NCBI GenBank assembly: GCA_002715785.1
Contig: PBAA01000045.1
Span: forward strand, 1-14,378
Length of the DNA stretch: 14,378 nucleotides
Reading direction: 5' to 3'
Source of the DNA: Gammaproteobacteria bacterium
GTDB lineage: Bacteria; Pseudomonadota; Gammaproteobacteria; Pseudomonadales; Azotimanducaceae
The position numbers and the translations under genes were made by a program. The notes under the pieces were generated by a model. The model saw only the letters and a program-made list of their open reading frames with translations. It was not told the DNA's origin and did no database searches. Of the stretch, positions 6,611 through 14,378 are shown one piece after another (within the stretch, counting starts at the first letter, position 1; every line of letters begins with the position of its first letter).

Positions 6611-9304
6611 ATGGATAGGTTCCCTCGTTACATAAAGCCACTCGATTCGAGCACCGATTTTGAAGTGGTCGGTGGCAAGGGAAGATCTCTCGCAGCAATG
6701 CTTCGCGCCGGACTGCCGATTCCCGCCGGCTTCCACGTGACCATATCGGCGTATCAGCGATTCGTAGAACACAACGACATTGCTCGTGCGATTCTCGAAC
6801 TAGCAACGCCCGTCGTCGTTGGGGCGAGAGCCTCGTTTGAGACACCATCGACTCGAGTGATGAAACTGTTCGAACGAGGGGAGATACCATCCGATATCGC
6901 GGACGAAGTTGCTAACGCGTACGCAGCGCTCGACCGAGACAAAGTTGCTGTACGGTCCTCGGCAAACGCAGAAGATCTCCCTAACTTGTCGTTTGCAGGC
7001 CAGCAAGAAACGTACCTAAACGTATACGGTCACGACGACTTGCTGATCGCGGTGAAAAATTGCTGGGCATCCTTGTGGACAACTCAGGCTCTTAGCTACC
7101 GCCACGAAATGGACGTCGACCAAAGCGCCGTGGCAATGGCCGTCATCATCCAAGCAATGGTGCCGGCGGACGTGTCCGGCATCCTGTTTACTGCAAACCC
7201 AGCCACTGGCCAACGAGACCAAGCAATCGTCAATTGTAGTTATGGTCTAGGCGAAGCGGTCGTCGGGGGGCAGGTGACACCCGATACGTTCGTACTCGAC
7301 AAGGCAAGTCTCGAGCTAAAAGAAACCGTTCTTGGAAGCAAAGAGCAAATGATCGTCTCGCGGAGCACCCAAGGTACGCACGTGCAGCAAGTACCCAGGG
7401 AACAAAGAGATACCTCGTCTTTGTCCGAAAACTCCCTCAAGGATCTCGTCTCGCTTGCGAAGGAAGTTGAACAGTGCTTCGTGGGCCAGCCCCAGGATAT
7501 CGAGTGGGCGATTTACGAGGGGGAAATATGGCTACTTCAGTCCCGACCCATCACGCATTTACCGGAGCCACCACCCAAGGAAGTGACTTGGCCGATGATT
7601 CCGGGCGCACAACTATTGAAACGCCAAGTCGCGGAAAATATGCCCGATCCTTTATCGCCGCTCTTTGAAGATCTGTATTTGAGAGCGATCTTCGATACGC
7701 AAACCTGGCCCGATGGCTGGGAATGGAATGGCCGACTGACCAAGAACTGGATGAAGAATTTTGTCGTCACTACCGTCAACGGATACGCCTATCAGCCCAT
7801 CTACCACGACAGTGGCAAAGACTGGGAACGTTTCATGGTTGAACACCGTAAGAAACAAGCTGCGTTACCGTGGCACAAGAACCTAAAGCGCGCGTTCTCC
7901 CTGCAAAGTTTCTTTATCGACGATATGAAGGGTGGCCCGCTGCATCGACTCTATCTCGTAGCTCGAACGTTCCGTGTGTTCAGAAAGTATCCGGCATTAG
8001 TTACTTGGGAAAAACAACAGCTTCCCGACTATCTTGCACGCATCAAGCATTGGCGCGAACGCGATCACGCGACCATAACTAGCCAGGAATTACTCGTGGG
8101 CATGAAGTCCTTAACGCGCACGGAAGCTAACTATTGGCACGCACTCAGAAGCGTCATTGGTACAGCCAAGCAAACGGACGGTGGATTCCACGCCTTCCTG
8201 GAAAAAAACGCACCGAACGAAGGTCTCATTAGCGGTTCGTTCCTTTCTGGTTTCGCCTCGAAGACGTTGGAAGCCGAAAAAGAACTACGGCACATCGTAG
8301 AGAGAATAAGAACCAACGAAGCCTTATACGAACTCACCATCATCACACCCACGGCTCGGCTATTGAAAACCCTTAAACATCACCCCGAGGGAAGGCGGGT
8401 TCGCGACGCAGTCGACAAGTATCTCGATCGGTATGGGCGGCAGGTGTTCAATCTCGACTTCGTCGAACCGACCCTGGCCGAAGCACCTTCGCCGTTCGTT
8501 GAACGATTGAAAGCACTGGTCGTCGATCCTGGTTTCAATCTCGCAACCCGTCAAAAAGACGTGGCACGGGATCGAAGATCCAAATGGCGTCACGCCATGA
8601 AGTTCTTTAGGGGTACTCACCGTATTGAATTTCTGCGTCATTACTGGACTGCACGCGTTAACTATCCCGCAAGGGAAGAAGCACTCTTTTACATGGGGCT
8701 CGCCTGGTCCACGTTGAGACCGTTGGCATTGGAACTCGGTAGCCGCCTCTGTGACATTGGCGATCTAAATCAACCCGACGACGTCTTCTACCTTACGAGC
8801 GGCGAGTTATCCGCAGCAATAAAGGCCGAGGCCGATTCCTCGACATCGCCCGAACTCAAAGACCTCTCGAACAAACGCCGCAAACTTCGCCGCCAACGTT
8901 TTCGAATGAATCAACCAAGTGCGATCCCCCCGTTAAAGAACGACAAGAGCGCGTACGCAACGATCAGGCAAAACGAGGACGAAAAAGACGGTCTGCGAGG
9001 CTTCGCCGTGTCACCCGGTAGGGTGACTGGAATCGCGAGTGTGATCATGTCGCCCGACGACTTCGACCAGATGCAACCGGGATCGATACTGGTATGCCCA
9101 CTCACGACACCCGCCTGGACGCAGCTCTTTCCCCATGCGACAGGCTTGGTAACTGACATCGGTAGCATTCTCGCGCACGGATCAATCGTGGCACGCGAAT
9201 ATGGCATACCCGCTGTCCTGGGCGTTGGCGACGCGACCCAACGACTTGCCCATGGACAGCGCATCACCGTTAACGGCGACAAGGGTGTGGTGACGATCGA
9301 ATGA
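6611..9304 (+). CDS. RPH-like ATP-dependent phosphotransferase, paralog 2
   Basis: An 897-aa cytoplasmic protein starting at ATG 6611, with a poor Shine-Dalgarno (AGG at 6605-6607). It shares the architecture of the 2123-4957 product: ATP-binding domain (about 15-317) with GGKGRS, VRSSANAEDLP (Arg115), SFAGQQETYLNV and LLQSRPIT (Arg312); middle domain opening with ENMPDPLSPLFEDLY; C-terminal swivel domain with LVCPLTTPAW and SILAHGSIVAREYG, catalytic His856. By eye about two thirds of residues agree between the paralogs across the ATP domain core, and the His domain is almost as close. The first part of the middle domain (about 340-480) is largely different, lacks the charged helical insert of paralog 1, and has basic and aromatic stretches (KNWMKNFVV, RVFRKYPALV). 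Expected reaction: ATP + acceptor-OH + water to AMP + Pi + acceptor phosphate. The pattern suggests duplication followed by acceptor change. Acceptor unknown; rifampin resistance should not be assumed. Confidence 0.88.
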   Translation: MDRFPRYIKPLDSSTDFEVVGGKGRSLAAMLRAGLPIPAGFHVTISAYQRFVEHNDIARAILELATPVVVGARASFETPSTRVMKLFERGEIPSDIADEVANAYAALDRDKVAVRSSANAEDLPNLSFAGQQETYLNVYGHDDLLIAVKNCWASLWTTQALSYRHEMDVDQSAVAMAVIIQAMVPADVSGILFTANPATGQRDQAIVNCSYGLGEAVVGGQVTPDTFVLDKASLELKETVLGSKEQMIVSRSTQGTHVQQVPREQRDTSSLSENSLKDLVSLAKEVEQCFVGQPQDIEWAIYEGEIWLLQSRPITHLPEPPPKEVTWPMIPGAQLLKRQVAENMPDPLSPLFEDLYLRAIFDTQTWPDGWEWNGRLTKNWMKNFVVTTVNGYAYQPIYHDSGKDWERFMVEHRKKQAALPWHKNLKRAFSLQSFFIDDMKGGPLHRLYLVARTFRVFRKYPALVTWEKQQLPDYLARIKHWRERDHATITSQELLVGMKSLTRTEANYWHALRSVIGTAKQTDGGFHAFLEKNAPNEGLISGSFLSGFASKTLEAEKELRHIVERIRTNEALYELTIITPTARLLKTLKHHPEGRRVRDAVDKYLDRYGRQVFNLDFVEPTLAEAPSPFVERLKALVVDPGFNLATRQKDVARDRRSKWRHAMKFFRGTHRIEFLRHYWTARVNYPAREEALFYMGLAWSTLRPLALELGSRLCDIGDLNQPDDVFYLTSGELSAAIKAEADSSTSPELKDLSNKRRKLRRQRFRMNQPSAIPPLKNDKSAYATIRQNEDEKDGLRGFAVSPGRVTGIASVIMSPDDFDQMQPGSILVCPLTTPAWTQLFPHATGLVTDIGSILAHGSIVAREYGIPAVLGVGDATQRLAHGQRITVNGDKGVVTIE

Positions 9305-9338
9305 TCTTGCCGTATCCAAAGCCATATCATTTGAATGC

Positions 9339-9375
9339 ACTGGGCGGCCAGTTAGATTGTTCCAAGCCGTCTAAC
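9339..9375. terminator. Overlapping small inverted repeats, possible terminator region
   Basis: ACTGG-GCGG-CCAGT (9339-9352) forms a small hairpin 34 bases after the second RPH-like stop. It overlaps a second possible stem, GTTAGA (9351-9356) with TCTAAC (9370-9375). No T-run follows, so termination is only suggested. Confidence 0.25.
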
Positions 9376-9424
9376 GACAATCGATGATTCAACCAAATTC
9401 CGAGCAACAGGTTCGCGTCATGGC

Positions 9425-11008
9425 ATGGTTACACCTTCCGAGAGCAGATTTCGACCAAAGATGAACAAGGTTCCTATTCTTGTCCCTGTCCTTCTAGCGA
9501 TGGTGAGCAACGCCCAGGTCAATCGACCGAACGTGGTACTTGTGATGGCAGACGACATGGGTTGGGCGCAAACCGGTTACTACGGTTATCCCCTCATGAA
9601 AACGCCGAATCTCGACGACATGGCTCGTAATGGACTGCGGATGGACCGATTCTATGCCGGCGCTCCCAGTTGCACGCCGACCAGGGCATCAGTGCTCACG
9701 GGTCGGACCAACGACCGTACCGGAGCATTTCGCGTTGGCCACTCGATCAACAAACAGGAAAAGATGCTCTCCACTGCCTTTCGTGAGGCTGGCTATGCAA
9801 CCGCCCACTTTGGAAAGTGGCACCTGAATCAGACTCGACCAATTGGACATCCGCTTTCTGCCGATGACCCCCACAATCCTGGCGAACTGGGGTTTGACTA
9901 TTGGCTGAGCGCGACCGGCGGGTTCGATCTAGGTGAATTCGAACTGAGTCGCAACGGTACTCGCGAGCAGTTTCAAGGTGATGGCTCGGAAGTCATCGTT
10001 GCCGAGGCTGTGAAGTACATCGGCAAGCAGGTGGCGCAGAATAAGCCGGTATTCGTCGTCATCTGGTACTCAGCGCCTCATGGACCCTGGACGGCCTCTG
10101 AGGAGGATATCAAGCCGTTTTTGGGCAAGGTGGACCGAACCTCGGCAAATATGATGGGTGAAATTGTGGCAATCGATCGGTCCATCGGTCACCTAAGAAA
10201 AAGCCTTAAGGATTTGGGCGTAGCAGACAATACGCTCATCTGGTTTACCAGTGATAATGGCGGTACACCCAATGTCGATGCTCTCGCCCATGGCGAAGGT
10301 GAGGACAGAGAAATAATCTATCCATCCAACTGTAGCGATGAAATTGATCCGAACCTCACAAGCCTGGAGGCCAGAACATTGCACGGCTGCTATAGGGGAG
10401 TGGATCCGGATAGCACAGGACATTTGCGAGGATTCAAAAAAGATTTTTACGAGGGAGGACTTCGCGAACCGACAATTGTGGAGTGGCCCGCAGGTATAAA
10501 ACCGCGGGTATCCAACTTCCCGTCCGGTACCGTTGATATGTTCCCAACGCTGATCGACGTTGCGGGTCTCAATCCAGATTCCATTAACAGGGTGCACGAT
10601 GGCGTCTCTCTCGCCCAAGTATTCAAGAAAGAACCTGCGCGACGAGAAGAGCCGCTAGGATTCAGGGCAAGTGGAGGCTGGATGTGGCTGGATAACGATT
10701 GGAAAATCGTCAAGAATTCAGACTACTTTGGTGGGGCTAATAAGAACCCGTACGAGCTATACAATGTGATTGGTGATCCGAGTGAGCAGCAGAACCTGAT
10801 CGACTTGTATCCGGATATCGCCACTCGACTGTATGAGCAATTTAGACAATGGAGCCTTTCGGTCAGTCGTAGCGCATTAGGCGCTGATTATCCGGAAGGT
10901 AGGGTTCTTCCTTCGGGACGCGGACCTGATCGCGTTATCGACGAGCGCAGAGCCACGCGGACAAAGGAATGGACTGAGGAAGTACGCGCCGCCTCGGCGA
11001 GTGAGTGA
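9425..11008 (+). CDS. Secreted arylsulfatase-type sulfatase (S1 family)
   Basis: A 527-aa protein if it starts at ATG 9425. An internal ATG at 9461 (residue 13) would place a clean signal sequence, MNKVPILVPVLLAMVSNAQ, directly at the N-terminus and may be the true start; neither has a clear ribosome binding site. Sulfatase signatures (numbered from 9425) are complete: metal-binding DD at 43-44 in VMADDMGW; the formylglycine motif CTPTR with Cys83 followed by ASVLTGR; FGKWHL with Lys131 and His133; HGPW with His219; FTSDNGG with Asp277 and Asn278; and a C-terminal YELYNVIGDPSEQQNL block. The enzyme hydrolyses sulfate esters after Cys83 is converted to formylglycine, most likely in the periplasm. 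The segment from NCSDEIDPN to LHGCYRG carries two cysteines that could form a disulfide. Substrate cannot be read; many relatives act on sulfated glycans or aryl sulfates. No sulfatase-maturing enzyme is encoded in this window. Confidence 0.9.
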   Translation: MVTPSESRFRPKMNKVPILVPVLLAMVSNAQVNRPNVVLVMADDMGWAQTGYYGYPLMKTPNLDDMARNGLRMDRFYAGAPSCTPTRASVLTGRTNDRTGAFRVGHSINKQEKMLSTAFREAGYATAHFGKWHLNQTRPIGHPLSADDPHNPGELGFDYWLSATGGFDLGEFELSRNGTREQFQGDGSEVIVAEAVKYIGKQVAQNKPVFVVIWYSAPHGPWTASEEDIKPFLGKVDRTSANMMGEIVAIDRSIGHLRKSLKDLGVADNTLIWFTSDNGGTPNVDALAHGEGEDREIIYPSNCSDEIDPNLTSLEARTLHGCYRGVDPDSTGHLRGFKKDFYEGGLREPTIVEWPAGIKPRVSNFPSGTVDMFPTLIDVAGLNPDSINRVHDGVSLAQVFKKEPARREEPLGFRASGGWMWLDNDWKIVKNSDYFGGANKNPYELYNVIGDPSEQQNLIDLYPDIATRLYEQFRQWSLSVSRSALGADYPEGRVLPSGRGPDRVIDERRATRTKEWTEEVRAASASE

Positions 11009-11034
11009 TATGAAATGCGTCGGTCGACAGAAGA

Positions 11035-11115
11035 TTGACCCCTGCCGATTACGCCCAGAAGGACGAAGCGATACGTCAGTTCCAACAAAAGCTGCAAGAG
11101 AAACGCACACGATGA
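11035..11115 (+). other. Possible tiny ORF or gene remnant between the sulfatases
   Basis: A frame from TTG 11035 to TGA 11113-11115 encodes 26 residues beginning LTPADYAQKDEAIR and ending LQEKRTR, strongly helical and rich in Q, K and E. Its stop abuts the ATG at 11116. It reads like the C-terminal tail of a normal protein but has no visible upstream part and no clear ribosome binding site, so it may be a remnant of a lost gene or chance. Confidence 0.2.
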
Positions 11116-11117
11116 AT

Positions 11118-11136
11118 GGAGGAACAACAGGCGATG
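11118..11136 (+). promoter_or_regulatory. Ribosome binding site favouring an internal start of the second sulfatase
   Basis: GGAGG at 11118-11122 lies 11 bases before ATG 11134. Because it falls inside the first codons of the longer frame (ATG 11116), the ATG at 11134 is the better start, and it also gives a cleaner signal peptide. Confidence 0.55.
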
Positions 11137-12735
11137 TCCGGTTTTAAAGTCGTACTCGGGTTGTGTATTTTTGTGCTGGCGCCGACACTTTTCAGCCAGT
11201 CATCTTTCGCTGAAAAAAATCCCGCTGCGCGGACCAATATCCTGTGGATCTCCATCGACGATCAGTCGCCCTGGTACGGCACCTATGGGGACACGCGCAT
11301 CCAAACGCCCAACATCGACGCATTGGCGTCGCAAGGCGTGGTGTTCGAGCGCGCCTACGCTCCATCGCCCGTATGTAGCCCAACCCGCTCAGCGATCATT
11401 ACCGGCACGTACAGTATTCGAACAGGTACACACGATCACCGCTCCGGCCGCGTATCGAACTACCAGATTCGCTTACCGGAGGGCGTAACGACAGTTCCAG
11501 AGTTATTCCGCAAGGCCGGGTACACCACATATAACGGCAGCAAAGACGACTTCAACTTCGCTTACGATCGTTCCGATCTCTATTCAATCGTGGAAGGTTT
11601 CAGTTTCGAACGGAATCAGTACAACCGGGCGCTCGGCTCGCTTCCAGCGGAATCGATCACCAACGACAACGACAAAGCAGCCGTAACGAAGCGCCAACGC
11701 GCCAAGGGTACAACCGCATTGGAAAGAGGCGACCAAAGCTGGAAAGGATCAGCCGGCGCCGGCGATTGGCGCGATGTAACGAGCGGTTCCGTATTTTTCG
11801 GCCAGATGTCGGTGGCCGGAGGCAAAGGTATCAAGAACTTCGAGTCACAATTACCCTCCCTCGGTTACACGCCCATTAAACCTGCCGACGTGCGCGTGCC
11901 TGACCAGTACCCAGACATACCCCAGGTGCGCCAGCATCTCGCTGATCACTACAACAGTGTGTTGCGTACTGACTATCAAGTGGGACAAACCGTCTCGCGT
12001 CTGAAAGCGGACGGTCTGTGGAAAAACACGGTTATTTTCCTCTACTCCGATCATGGTTCAGACCTACCCCGAAGCAAGGAGTTCACTTATGCAGAAGGTT
12101 TGCACGTTCCTTTGATCGTCGTCGCTCCGAGCATGTCGGACGTGGTGAAACCCGGTTCGAGACGAAGTGACCTCGTCAACCTCATGGATATCTCCGCGAC
12201 CTCCCTCGCTTTGGCTAACCTCGACGTTCCAAACTACATGGATTCAAGAAACCTGTTCGCGAAAGATTATTCCCGCGACTACGTTTTCTCGTCCGCCGAC
12301 CGTATGTCGAATGTCATAGATCGCGTTCGTTCAGTCATGGGTGAGCGCTACCACTATATTCGCAACTTCATGATCGACCGGCCACTGATGAATTGGGGAC
12401 ACCGTGAAATGATCTCATTAGCCGATCCCGAGAAAAGCAGCTTTCTCATAATTCGTCGGCTTGCCACCCAAGGCAAACTGACCTATGCCCAGGCTGCACC
12501 CTACGGCCCGCGTGTTCCCGAAGAACTATACGATCTGCAAAACGACCCCGACGAGGTGGTGAACCTCGCCAACGATCCAGCCCACGCGGGACAACTCGAC
12601 GAAATGCGATCCCAACTCGAAGCATGGATTGTGGACACAGACGATAAGGGTCAGTACCCACGCTCCGAAGCAGCATGGACGGAAATTACCGAGCGGTTTC
12701 CTGCGTCCTGGTTGCGTAGTCCCGAATTCCAGTGA
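11134..12735 (+). CDS. Secreted sulfatase, second S1-family member
   Basis: A 533-aa protein from ATG 11134 (539 aa if ATG 11116 is used). The N-terminus MSGFKVVLGLCIFVLAPTL runs to a likely signal peptidase site after SSFA. Motifs (numbered from 11116): WISIDDQSPW with Asp48-Asp49; formylglycine motif CSPTR with Cys87 and SAIITGTYS; KAGYTTYNGSKDDFNF with Lys143 where many sulfatases have GKWH; DHYNSVLRTDYQVGQ; YSDHGSD with Asp312 and His313; and a C-terminal EELYDLQNDPDEVVNL block. This layout resembles sulfamidase- and N-sulfoglucosamine-type bacterial sulfatases more than the arylsulfatase encoded just upstream, so the pair probably cleaves different sulfates. At the position where relatives have a conserved His after PFF, this protein has FFGQMSVAGGKG, which may mark a subfamily. 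It overlaps the next gene by four bases (GTGA), suggesting coupling. Confidence 0.88.
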   Translation: MSGFKVVLGLCIFVLAPTLFSQSSFAEKNPAARTNILWISIDDQSPWYGTYGDTRIQTPNIDALASQGVVFERAYAPSPVCSPTRSAIITGTYSIRTGTHDHRSGRVSNYQIRLPEGVTTVPELFRKAGYTTYNGSKDDFNFAYDRSDLYSIVEGFSFERNQYNRALGSLPAESITNDNDKAAVTKRQRAKGTTALERGDQSWKGSAGAGDWRDVTSGSVFFGQMSVAGGKGIKNFESQLPSLGYTPIKPADVRVPDQYPDIPQVRQHLADHYNSVLRTDYQVGQTVSRLKADGLWKNTVIFLYSDHGSDLPRSKEFTYAEGLHVPLIVVAPSMSDVVKPGSRRSDLVNLMDISATSLALANLDVPNYMDSRNLFAKDYSRDYVFSSADRMSNVIDRVRSVMGERYHYIRNFMIDRPLMNWGHREMISLADPEKSSFLIIRRLATQGKLTYAQAAPYGPRVPEELYDLQNDPDEVVNLANDPAHAGQLDEMRSQLEAWIVDTDDKGQYPRSEAAWTEITERFPASWLRSPEFQ

Positions 12736-14378
12736 GCGATCTCAGCCTACTTGAGGGTTACGTGGATCGGTCAACCGGAAACGATCCACCTAGCATGAGT
12801 TTCCGCGCGATGCTTCAACTTGCGTTTCGTACCTGGCCTTACTTCCAACCCATGCTCAAACACCTGATAGTTCTCGGTGGGTTGATGTTATCGGGCATCG
12901 TCGCGGGCATACCCGCTGCATTCGTTGGCACTGACCTCTTCTACAACAAAGTGTTACTCGGCCAAAAACTGCAACCCCTTCAGGCGACGGTGTTGTTCGT
13001 TGGCGATGAATATGTCACCAACGAGGCAAGACAACTAGGCAGGCAAGGGATAAGCACCCCCTCAAACATAACCGCCGATACCCACCTGAATGTTCCGTCT
13101 GACGTCGACGAGACCGCTCAACCGGACACCGTCTCGGTATTAACCCAGGAACAACGTAAAACGGTCCGTAACCGCCTGATTATTTGGGGCATCGTCGGCA
13201 GTTTGTTCGGTGCATTGTTCGGGGCCGGGTTCTGGTATTACAACGTATGGATCTGGCAAAGCGTTAATCAAAATCTACGGGTAGCGATGGTTGAACGCGC
13301 CGAGTCGTTATCGTTGAGTTATCACGACAACGCTCGCGTCGGGGATGCCATTTTTCGTGTTTATCAAGACAGCGCCATGATCGTGAATTTGATTCAAAGC
13401 GGCATCTACACCCCCATCAGTGCCGCATTGAGCCTACTTTTGGGGCTTTTCGTGGTCGCCATGTTCGATCCATGGTTTACGCTCATGGTCGTCGTGGTCG
13501 TATTTCCCGTGGCCTGGCTGAGCATCGTCTCCACGCCAAGGATACGGCGTCGAGTCCTCGCTAACCGAATAGCTAACAGTGACCTGACCTCCCGTGCCCA
13601 GGAGGTCTTCGCGGCGGTCAAGGTCGTCAAGGCGAACCGGGCGGAGTCGCGTGTATTCGATCGGTTTTCTGCTGATTCGGTACGCGCACTCGATGCCGCA
13701 TATTTCCTCCGCCTCGATATGGCGCTGATTACCTTGTTCGTCGGGCTATTGGCTGGCAGTACATTGATCCTTTCGGAATACATCATGGTTTCGTGGATCA
13801 TCGACCAACGGGACACCTTTCTGGGAGCGCTGGTCGCCTCGCTCATCGGCTTTGCAGTTTGGAACTACGGGGCCTATCGGATCGCGATGGGACAAGTAGG
13901 AGGCTTCGCATTCGGCATGCGTGGACTGCTCGGCATCTGGATGCGCATGCAAGATTTATTTCTGGCATTGGAGCGCGCATTCTTCCTTCTAGACATCGAG
14001 CCCGAGGTGGACGATCCCGAGAATCCACTACCCTTTCCAATTCGGGTCGCGCGTGTGCGTTGGCGCAACGTTGTATTCGGTTACAACCCGGATCAACCTA
14101 TTTTGCGCGGAATCGATCTTGAAGCCGGCGCCGGTAGTATCACGGCCATTGTCGGTGCCACCGGTTCAGGCAAATCAACGCTGATGTCGCTTCTGCTACG
14201 TCTTTATGATCCCGATTCCGGTCGGATTGAAGTCAACGACGTTGACCTTAAGGACATGGCCGTCGACGACGTTCGCCGACATGCCGCCATTGCCTTACAA
14301 AAAAACGTGCTGTTCGCTAATACCATCGCGAACAACATCGGCTTCGGCAACCCAACGGCGGAACCAGCCGCCATCGAG
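12732..14378 (+). CDS. ABC exporter, fused permease and ATP-binding domain (3' partial)
   Basis: An open frame from GTG 12732, overlapping the sulfatase stop as GTGA, runs to the window end with 549 codons and no stop. ATG 12795 (residue 22, MSFRAML) is an alternative start. The N-terminal half is a type-IV exporter permease: TM1 about 45-65, TM2 about 149-170, then a coupling region with YHDNARVGDAIFRVYQDSAM and further hydrophobic spans (SAALSLLLGLFVVAMF, LITLFVGLLAGSTLIL, ALVASLIGFAVW). The nucleotide-binding domain begins near 445 with WRNVVFGYNPDQPILRGIDL; Walker A is GATGSGKST (475-483), and the Q-loop is ALQKNVLFANTIANNI. The ABC signature and Walker B lie beyond the edge. Such half-transporters dimerise in the inner membrane and export lipids, peptides or drugs using ATP. 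The TM1-TM2 loop (about 67-148) is far longer than usual. Coupling to a sulfatase hints that its cargo is related to the sulfatase substrate or product, but this is inference. Confidence 0.92.
   Translation, partial: MSDLSLLEGYVDRSTGNDPPSMSFRAMLQLAFRTWPYFQPMLKHLIVLGGLMLSGIVAGIPAAFVGTDLFYNKVLLGQKLQPLQATVLFVGDEYVTNEARQLGRQGISTPSNITADTHLNVPSDVDETAQPDTVSVLTQEQRKTVRNRLIIWGIVGSLFGALFGAGFWYYNVWIWQSVNQNLRVAMVERAESLSLSYHDNARVGDAIFRVYQDSAMIVNLIQSGIYTPISAALSLLLGLFVVAMFDPWFTLMVVVVVFPVAWLSIVSTPRIRRRVLANRIANSDLTSRAQEVFAAVKVVKANRAESRVFDRFSADSVRALDAAYFLRLDMALITLFVGLLAGSTLILSEYIMVSWIIDQRDTFLGALVASLIGFAVWNYGAYRIAMGQVGGFAFGMRGLLGIWMRMQDLFLALERAFFLLDIEPEVDDPENPLPFPIRVARVRWRNVVFGYNPDQPILRGIDLEAGAGSITAIVGATGSGKSTLMSLLLRLYDPDSGRIEVNDVDLKDMAVDDVRRHAAIALQKNVLFANTIANNIGFGNPTAEPAAIE

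Noticed and set aside
6611..9304. Rifampin resistance gene
   Set aside because: The family includes rifampin phosphotransferases, but the acceptor domain is divergent and two paralogs exist; nothing in the sequence identifies rifampin as substrate.
9351..9375. Integron attC-like site (GTTAGA ... TCTAAC)
   Set aside because: The order of the two core words is inverted relative to an attC site (YYYAAC first, GTTRRR last), and no cassette array or integrase is present. The same holds for CGTTAG/CTAACG at 5084-5103.
13406..13846. Minus-strand frame of 146 codons opposite the ABC exporter
   Set aside because: It lies wholly inside the exporter reading frame, which has clear domain motifs; the antisense translation is low-complexity (Ser/Thr/Arg-rich) with no recognisable features.

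Overview
The window reads as a gene-dense stretch of a Gram-negative bacterial chromosome, probably proteobacterial and possibly a marine gammaproteobacterium. That guess rests on moderate GC content (about 50-55% by eye), several proteins with Sec or lipoprotein-type signal sequences, S1-type sulfatases and a fused ABC exporter. No rRNA, tRNA or phylogenetic marker is present, so the placement is weak. No CRISPR array was seen, and no gene-free gap exceeds 300 bases.

Left part (1-1896, + strand): the 3' end of a two-domain rhodanese-type sulfurtransferase that is cut by the window edge, then a cupin protein whose stop overlaps the start of a small exported DUF4019-like protein. A 226-base gap follows, with a strong perfect hairpin at 1983-2003.

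Centre (2123-9304): two long paralogous proteins of the rifampin-phosphotransferase (RPH) / PEP-synthase-like family, 944 and 897 aa. Each has an N-terminal ATP-grasp-like domain, a divergent middle (acceptor) domain and a C-terminal swivelling phosphohistidine domain. They lack the PEP-binding barrel of true PEP synthase. Between them, on the minus strand, is an intact 414-aa protein that looks like an IS4-type DDE transposase. Most of its expected catalytic residues appear changed, and imperfect inverted repeats flank the gene. The two paralogs are closely similar in the ATP and histidine domains but diverge in the middle, as expected of duplicated enzymes phosphorylating different hydroxylated acceptors.

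Right part (9425-14378, + strand): two secreted formylglycine (CxPxR) sulfatases of different subfamilies, then a fused permease-ATPase ABC exporter whose GTG start overlaps the stop of the second sulfatase. The exporter runs off the right edge and has an unusually long loop (about 80 residues) between TM1 and TM2.

Working model (inference): a small-molecule modification locus in which two ATP-dependent phosphotransferases act in the cytoplasm, the sulfatases remove sulfate outside it, and the exporter moves a related compound or lipid. No substrate can be read from the sequence. The paired RPH-like enzymes around a possibly domesticated transposase are the most notable part.
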